Below, one piece after another: positions 60,856 to 64,000 of a DNA stretch of 64,000 nucleotides. Made by a program: the position numbers and the translations under genes. The DNA lies in assembly GCA_963782495.1 (NCBI GenBank), contig CAWAJU010000004.1, positions 124,001 to 188,000 on the forward strand. The letters run 5' to 3'. Under the pieces are notes generated by a model, which was not told the DNA's origin, searched no databases, and was given only the letters and a program-made list of their open reading frames with translations. Source of the stretch: DASQBT01 sp963782495. GTDB taxonomy: Bacteria; Pseudomonadota; Gammaproteobacteria; Burkholderiales; Thiobacillaceae. How positions within the stretch are numbered: the first letter of the stretch is position 1; each line of letters begins with the position of its first letter.

Positions 60856-61776
60856 ATGATTAGTGTTCCCATGGCCAAATCACCAGACTTTTTCAAAGAC
60901 ACCGAATCCCTGATCACCGTGCGCGACTGGCTGCGCTTTGCGGTGTCCCGTTTCAACGAGGCCGGGCTATTCTTTGGACATGGCTCGGACAACGCCTTTG
61001 ACGAAGCGGCCTACCTCATCCTGCGTACCCTGCACCTGCCGCTTGACCGGCTGGAGCCGTTTCTCGATGCGAGCCTAACCCACGACGAAGCCGACCAGCT
61101 CAAGAGGGTAATCGAGCGGCGGGTGAAAGAGCGCGTGCCGGCGGCGTATCTGACGCATGAGGCCTGGCTGGGTGAATTCCGTTTCTATGTGGACGAACGC
61201 GTCATCGTGCCGCGCTCCTTTATCGCGGAACTACTCAGGGAACACCTGGCGCCGTGGGTGAGTGATCCGGCATCGATTCATGCGGCGGCCGACATCTGCA
61301 CCGGCTCAGGGTGTCTGGCCATTCTGATGGCCCATGCCTTTCCCGATGCTGCCATCGATGCAGTGGATCTCTCGAGCGATGCACTGGAAGTGGCGAAGAA
61401 GAATGTGACGGATTACGGCCTGCAAGATCAGGTAAGCCTGAGCCAATCAGACCTGATGAAGAAACTCAAGGGCAAGACCTACGATCTGATCGTCACCAAT
61501 CCGCCCTATGTCAACGCGGCTTCGATGACCGCGCTACCGGAGGAATTCCGCCGCGAACCCGAACTGGCGCTGGCCAGCGGCAAGGATGGGCTCGACCATG
61601 TCCGCCACATCATCGAGGACGCGCCCAAACACCTCAATCCAGGCGGCTTGCTGGTGGCGGAGGTTGGCCACAACCGCGATGCGCTGGAAGCGGCCTTCCC
61701 CCGCCTGCCTTTCACCTGGCTGGATACCAGCGGCGGGGATCAGTTTGTGTTCATGCTCAGGCGCGAGGACTTCTAG
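60856..61776 (+). CDS. prmB: ribosomal protein L3 N5-glutamine methyltransferase
   Basis: Encodes 306 residues; an ATG five codons later (60871) is equally possible. The AdoMet site is AADICTGSGCLAI and the glutamine-binding motif NPPYV (about residue 215) is diagnostic. The N-terminal block RDWLRFAVSRFNEAGLFFGHGSDNA is that of PrmB rather than PrmC. It methylates a glutamine of ribosomal protein L3. Confidence 0.95.
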   Translation: MISVPMAKSPDFFKDTESLITVRDWLRFAVSRFNEAGLFFGHGSDNAFDEAAYLILRTLHLPLDRLEPFLDASLTHDEADQLKRVIERRVKERVPAAYLTHEAWLGEFRFYVDERVIVPRSFIAELLREHLAPWVSDPASIHAAADICTGSGCLAILMAHAFPDAAIDAVDLSSDALEVAKKNVTDYGLQDQVSLSQSDLMKKLKGKTYDLIVTNPPYVNAASMTALPEEFRREPELALASGKDGLDHVRHIIEDAPKHLNPGGLLVAEVGHNRDALEAAFPRLPFTWLDTSGGDQFVFMLRREDF

Positions 61777-61810
61777 CGATTTCGGTACATTTAGGCAGCA
61801 AAGCAATGCT

Positions 61811-61835
61811 GGATTGCCACGCTTCGCTCGCAATG
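61811..61835 (+). repeat. dispersed intergenic repeat, copy 2
   Basis: GGATTGCCACGCTTCG then CTCGCAATG, differing from the copy at 8107-8132 by two bases. It lies between the prmB stop and the end of the hydrogenase protease gene. Confidence 0.6.
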
Positions 61836-61876
61836 GCCTTTACCGAGGCATGACCTCAAGCGTGGCTAAAGCCGCT

Positions 61877-62317
61877 TCACTCCCACTCGGACCGTATACG
61901 GTTCGCGAGCGCCAGCGCGGCCGAACGTATGTTTTCTGAAGGCTCACCCCAAAGTGGGCTCGAGCCGATTTCGATCCCATAGAGATCAAGCTGCCGGGGC
62001 AGACAGTCCAGTTGACGGGCAAGCATCAAGGCCTCGAACACGCCGAAGCCGTGGCTGGACACACCGCTGCGATGCTCCGCCCATGCGCCCTCGGCAAAAT
62101 GACGGATGTCGCCAAGCATGCCGCCACCTTGCATGGCGTCCACCAGGATGACGCGGTCTGCCCCCTGCAAACGTGGGATCAATGCGCTGCCCGGGCGATC
62201 GAGCCGCGCAGTTCTCACGTCCGCCGGCAGGCGGCTTTCCAGCGCGTCCACCACCAACCAGCCAGCCTGATCGTCACCGGAAGGCGAGCCGATGCCGAAT
62301 ATCTGTGTCCGACTCAT
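61877..62317 (-). CDS. hydrogenase maturation protease (HyaD/HybD family)
   Basis: Encodes 146 residues from the ATG before SRTQIFGIG; an upstream ATG at 62353 is possible. The N-terminal GIGSPSGDDQAG block (usually GxGNxxxxDDGxG) and Asp in VILVDAMQGG, with His in SSHGFGV, give the nickel-ligand residues of the family. The protease removes the C-terminal peptide of the large subunit after nickel insertion. It is the last gene of the hydrogenase operon, separated from the large subunit by two hairpin repeats. Confidence 0.85.
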   Translation of the reverse strand: MSRTQIFGIGSPSGDDQAGWLVVDALESRLPADVRTARLDRPGSALIPRLQGADRVILVDAMQGGGMLGDIRHFAEGAWAEHRSGVSSHGFGVFEALMLARQLDCLPRQLDLYGIEIGSSPLWGEPSENIRSAALALANRIRSEWE

Positions 62318-62391
62318 TGGCGCACCTGCGCTGGACATTTCGCCTTGGCCCACTCTCAGGGTCGGTGCGCAGGGTTCATGCGCGGACCTAC

Positions 62392-62428
62392 GGATCCCCG
62401 CAAGCGGGGCCCCTCTTTACTGCTCATG
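62392..62428 (-). repeat. 37-bp hairpin repeat, copy 2
   Basis: GGATCCCCGCAAGCGGGG then CCCCTCTTTACTGCTCATG, two bases different from copy 1. The flanking TTCATGCGCGGAC is shared with copy 3, so the repeated unit is longer here. Confidence 0.75.
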
Positions 62429-62500
62429 ACCGCGCCTTCGCAATACCCTTCCGCTTGCCCGCACCTCATGTCGGCGCGCTTCGCTCATGCGCGGACGTGC

Positions 62501-62537
62501 GGATCCCCGCAAGCGGGGCCCCTCCTTACTGCTCATG
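62501..62537 (-). repeat. 37-bp hairpin repeat, copy 3
   Basis: GGATCCCCGCAAGCGGGG then CCCCTCCTTACTGCTCATG. It overlaps the hydrogenase large-subunit gene end: the minus-strand reading of the repeat supplies its last codons (CAT GAG CAG) and stop. Confidence 0.75.
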
Positions 62538-63836
62538 ACCGCGCTCCACATCCAGCCGCAGGAAATGGGTGGCGCAGGAAATGCAGGGGTCATAGTTGCG
62601 TATCACCTTCTCGCAGTGCAGGCGCAACTCGCCGTCCGCATGATCCAGGCCAAAGGCACTGAGCGAAAGCCGCAAATCTTCCTCGATACGGCCCTGGTTT
62701 TGGCTGGTTGGGGGAACGATGCGAGCGCTGACGATGCGCCCTTCCGCGTCGGTTTCGTAGCGGTGCCAAAGCAATCCCCGCGGCGCTTCGGTACAGCCCA
62801 TGGCAATCCCCGACCTGGGTGTCACGTCCACGTCCGGGCGCGACGGCCGTTGATAGTCTTCCAGCAGGCGGCGCGCCTCGCCCAGCGCGTAGAGGATCTC
62901 GATTGCGCGGGCCGCCAGGCTCATGAACATGTTGCGGGACGGGAAGTGTAGGCCGGTTTCTGCCATGAGCGAGCGAATGGCTGGCGGCAGTCGATCCATA
63001 TTCAGATTCAGCCGTGCGAGCGGGCCGACCAGATACGGTTCGCCGTTTAACTTGCTGTAGAAGGCGGTCGAGTGAGGGACCTGGTATTCGACAAAGTGCT
63101 GTTCGTAACCTTCCGCCGTTAGGTTCAAATCTTCGCTGGACACGATGCCGCCGATCTCGATCGGATAAGTGTGAGCGTCGCGCATGGCCACGCTGGTGAA
63201 CGTCTGCGCATCTGCCGGCACGGCAATAGTCGCAGCCCAGCGCACCAGTTCTTCCGCCAGGGGCAGTGCCTCATCGAGCAGGCCGATCATCGACGCGATT
63301 TGCCCAGTCGTCGGCGCATGATGGAATCCGCCCACTTTGACGCCCACGGGGTGGACAGACCGCGCGCCGAGCAAGTCCATCAGCGCGTTGCCGGCGGCCT
63401 GCAATGTCAGGCCGCGGCGCACCACGTCAGGGTAATCCCTTGCCATGGCTATGGCGCTGTCATAGCCGAAGAAGTCCGGCGCCGCCAGTAGATGGATGTG
63501 CAGGCTATGACTCTGTATCCATTCGCCGCAATAGAGCACCCGGCGCATGGCCTTGGCCCAGGATGACGGCTCGACACCGAACAGCGTCTCCAGCGCCTGT
63601 ACAGCGGTGACCTGGTAGGCGACCGGGCAAATACCGCAGATGCGTGCCACCATATCAGGCACTTCCTGGTAGGCGCGGCCTTCAAGAAATTTCTCGAAGA
63701 AGCGCGGCGGCTCGTAGATCTGCAGCTTCAACTCCTCGATATTGCCTGCCTCAATGCGCAGATGCAGCGCGCCCTCCCCCTCCACCCGGGTCAATACCGG
63801 CACATGGATGGAGACGGTTCTTTGCGAATCAGCCAT
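62526..63836 (-). CDS. NiFe hydrogenase large subunit, group 3 type
   Basis: Encodes 436 residues from ATG (MADSQRTV). Nickel ligands are Cys67 and Cys70 in RICGICPVAY and Cys418 and Cys421 in DPCISCATH. The peptide after His424 (FLRLDVERGHEQ) is the piece removed by the maturation protease. PVAYQ in place of PVAH, and the small size, point to group 3b/3d-like soluble bidirectional or NADP-linked hydrogenases. It oxidises or evolves H2 in the cytoplasm. It overlaps the small-subunit gene by 8 bp. Confidence 0.93.
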   Translation of the reverse strand: MADSQRTVSIHVPVLTRVEGEGALHLRIEAGNIEELKLQIYEPPRFFEKFLEGRAYQEVPDMVARICGICPVAYQVTAVQALETLFGVEPSSWAKAMRRVLYCGEWIQSHSLHIHLLAAPDFFGYDSAIAMARDYPDVVRRGLTLQAAGNALMDLLGARSVHPVGVKVGGFHHAPTTGQIASMIGLLDEALPLAEELVRWAATIAVPADAQTFTSVAMRDAHTYPIEIGGIVSSEDLNLTAEGYEQHFVEYQVPHSTAFYSKLNGEPYLVGPLARLNLNMDRLPPAIRSLMAETGLHFPSRNMFMSLAARAIEILYALGEARRLLEDYQRPSRPDVDVTPRSGIAMGCTEAPRGLLWHRYETDAEGRIVSARIVPPTSQNQGRIEEDLRLSLSAFGLDHADGELRLHCEKVIRNYDPCISCATHFLRLDVERGHEQ

Positions 63837-64000
63837 TCTTGTCCAGCGCCTTGCTGGCGGCGGCTGCAAAAGCCGGCGCATTATTGTTGATGGAACGGAA
63901 GCGACGCGCGATGGCCTCGTCGCTCAAACCCAGTGTTCTGAACTGCCTGGTCAGGGCATCGGTATTGGCGAGCTCCGCCGGGCCAAAGCAGCCGTAACAG
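63829..64000 (-). CDS. NiFe hydrogenase small subunit, C-terminal part
   Basis: The window ends inside this gene; only the last 56 residues are seen. CYGCFGPAE is the distal cluster motif of group 3 small subunits, and the protein ends AAASKALDKNG. It passes electrons from the large subunit to a diaphorase partner that must lie upstream, outside the window. Confidence 0.85.
   Translation of the reverse strand, partial: CYGCFGPAELANTDALTRQFRTLGLSDEAIARRFRSINNNAPAFAAAASKALDKNG

Noticed and set aside
1..64000. CRISPR arrays and ribosomal RNA genes
   Set aside because: No regularly spaced direct repeats or rRNA-like sequence were seen; the repeats found are few, dispersed and unspaced.

Overview
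The window looks like a piece of a GC-rich betaproteobacterial chromosome, probably a metabolically versatile soil, sediment or sludge organism near Rhodocyclales or Nitrosomonadales (inference from gene content, not from a search). Pointers are several PEP-CTERM sorting-signal proteins, a reverse-type dissimilatory sulfite reductase alpha subunit, a selenocysteine formate dehydrogenase with its own selenium machinery, a NAD(P)-type NiFe hydrogenase, and a near-perfect dif site. The dif site places the window at or close to the replication terminus, which fits the patchwork of accessory genes, remnants and repeats.

Layout. Positions 1-7.6 kb hold a PEP-CTERM remnant, a small membrane protein framed by a short direct repeat, a large secreted RHS/YD-repeat protein and two PEP-CTERM genes, all on the minus strand. 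Positions 8.1-21.9 kb are one long minus-strand gene run: a patatin-like membrane phospholipase, four di-haem c-type cytochromes, a lipoprotein, a class 3 lipase and, last, a TIR-transmembrane-PDZ protein. This run is the best candidate for an undescribed system. The two lipases could release fatty acids in or near the envelope, and the di-haem proteins could oxidise them, in the manner of RoxA or the di-haem fatty-acid dioxygenases. Positions 22.2-27.6 kb are housekeeping (sugar kinase, queF, smc).

Positions 27.6-33.2 kb are the terminus zone: a PEP-CTERM gene behind a sigma-54-like promoter, an IS1595-type transposase remnant, paired hairpins, dif, a class I aldolase, an orphan frameshifted dsrA without dsrB, and two small genes. 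Positions 33.4-41.4 kb carry a slipin/NfeD pair and a seven-PAS hybrid histidine kinase with a FixJ-like regulator.

Positions 42.6-53.96 kb are a complete selenoprotein locus: fdnG (UGA as codon 196, with SECIS), fdnH, fdnI, sodC, fdhE, selA, a Tat-exported transglutaminase-like protein, selB, selC (tRNA-Sec) and a DsrC-family protein without the redox cysteines. FdnGHI would oxidise formate in the periplasm and pass electrons to quinone; FdhE matures the enzyme; SelA, SelB and selC make and insert selenocysteine. selD is not in the window.

Positions 54-61.8 kb contain an acetyltransferase-mutarotase fusion, an Atm1-type ABC exporter, an ArsC/Spx-like protein, dapE, a PEP-CTERM gene with a sigma-54-like promoter, a decayed TPR gene and prmB. 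The right edge (61.9-64 kb) is a minus-strand NiFe hydrogenase operon (small subunit end, large subunit, maturation protease) carrying two copies of a 37-bp hairpin repeat. Several genes show single-base frame breaks, so reading frames should be confirmed against raw reads.
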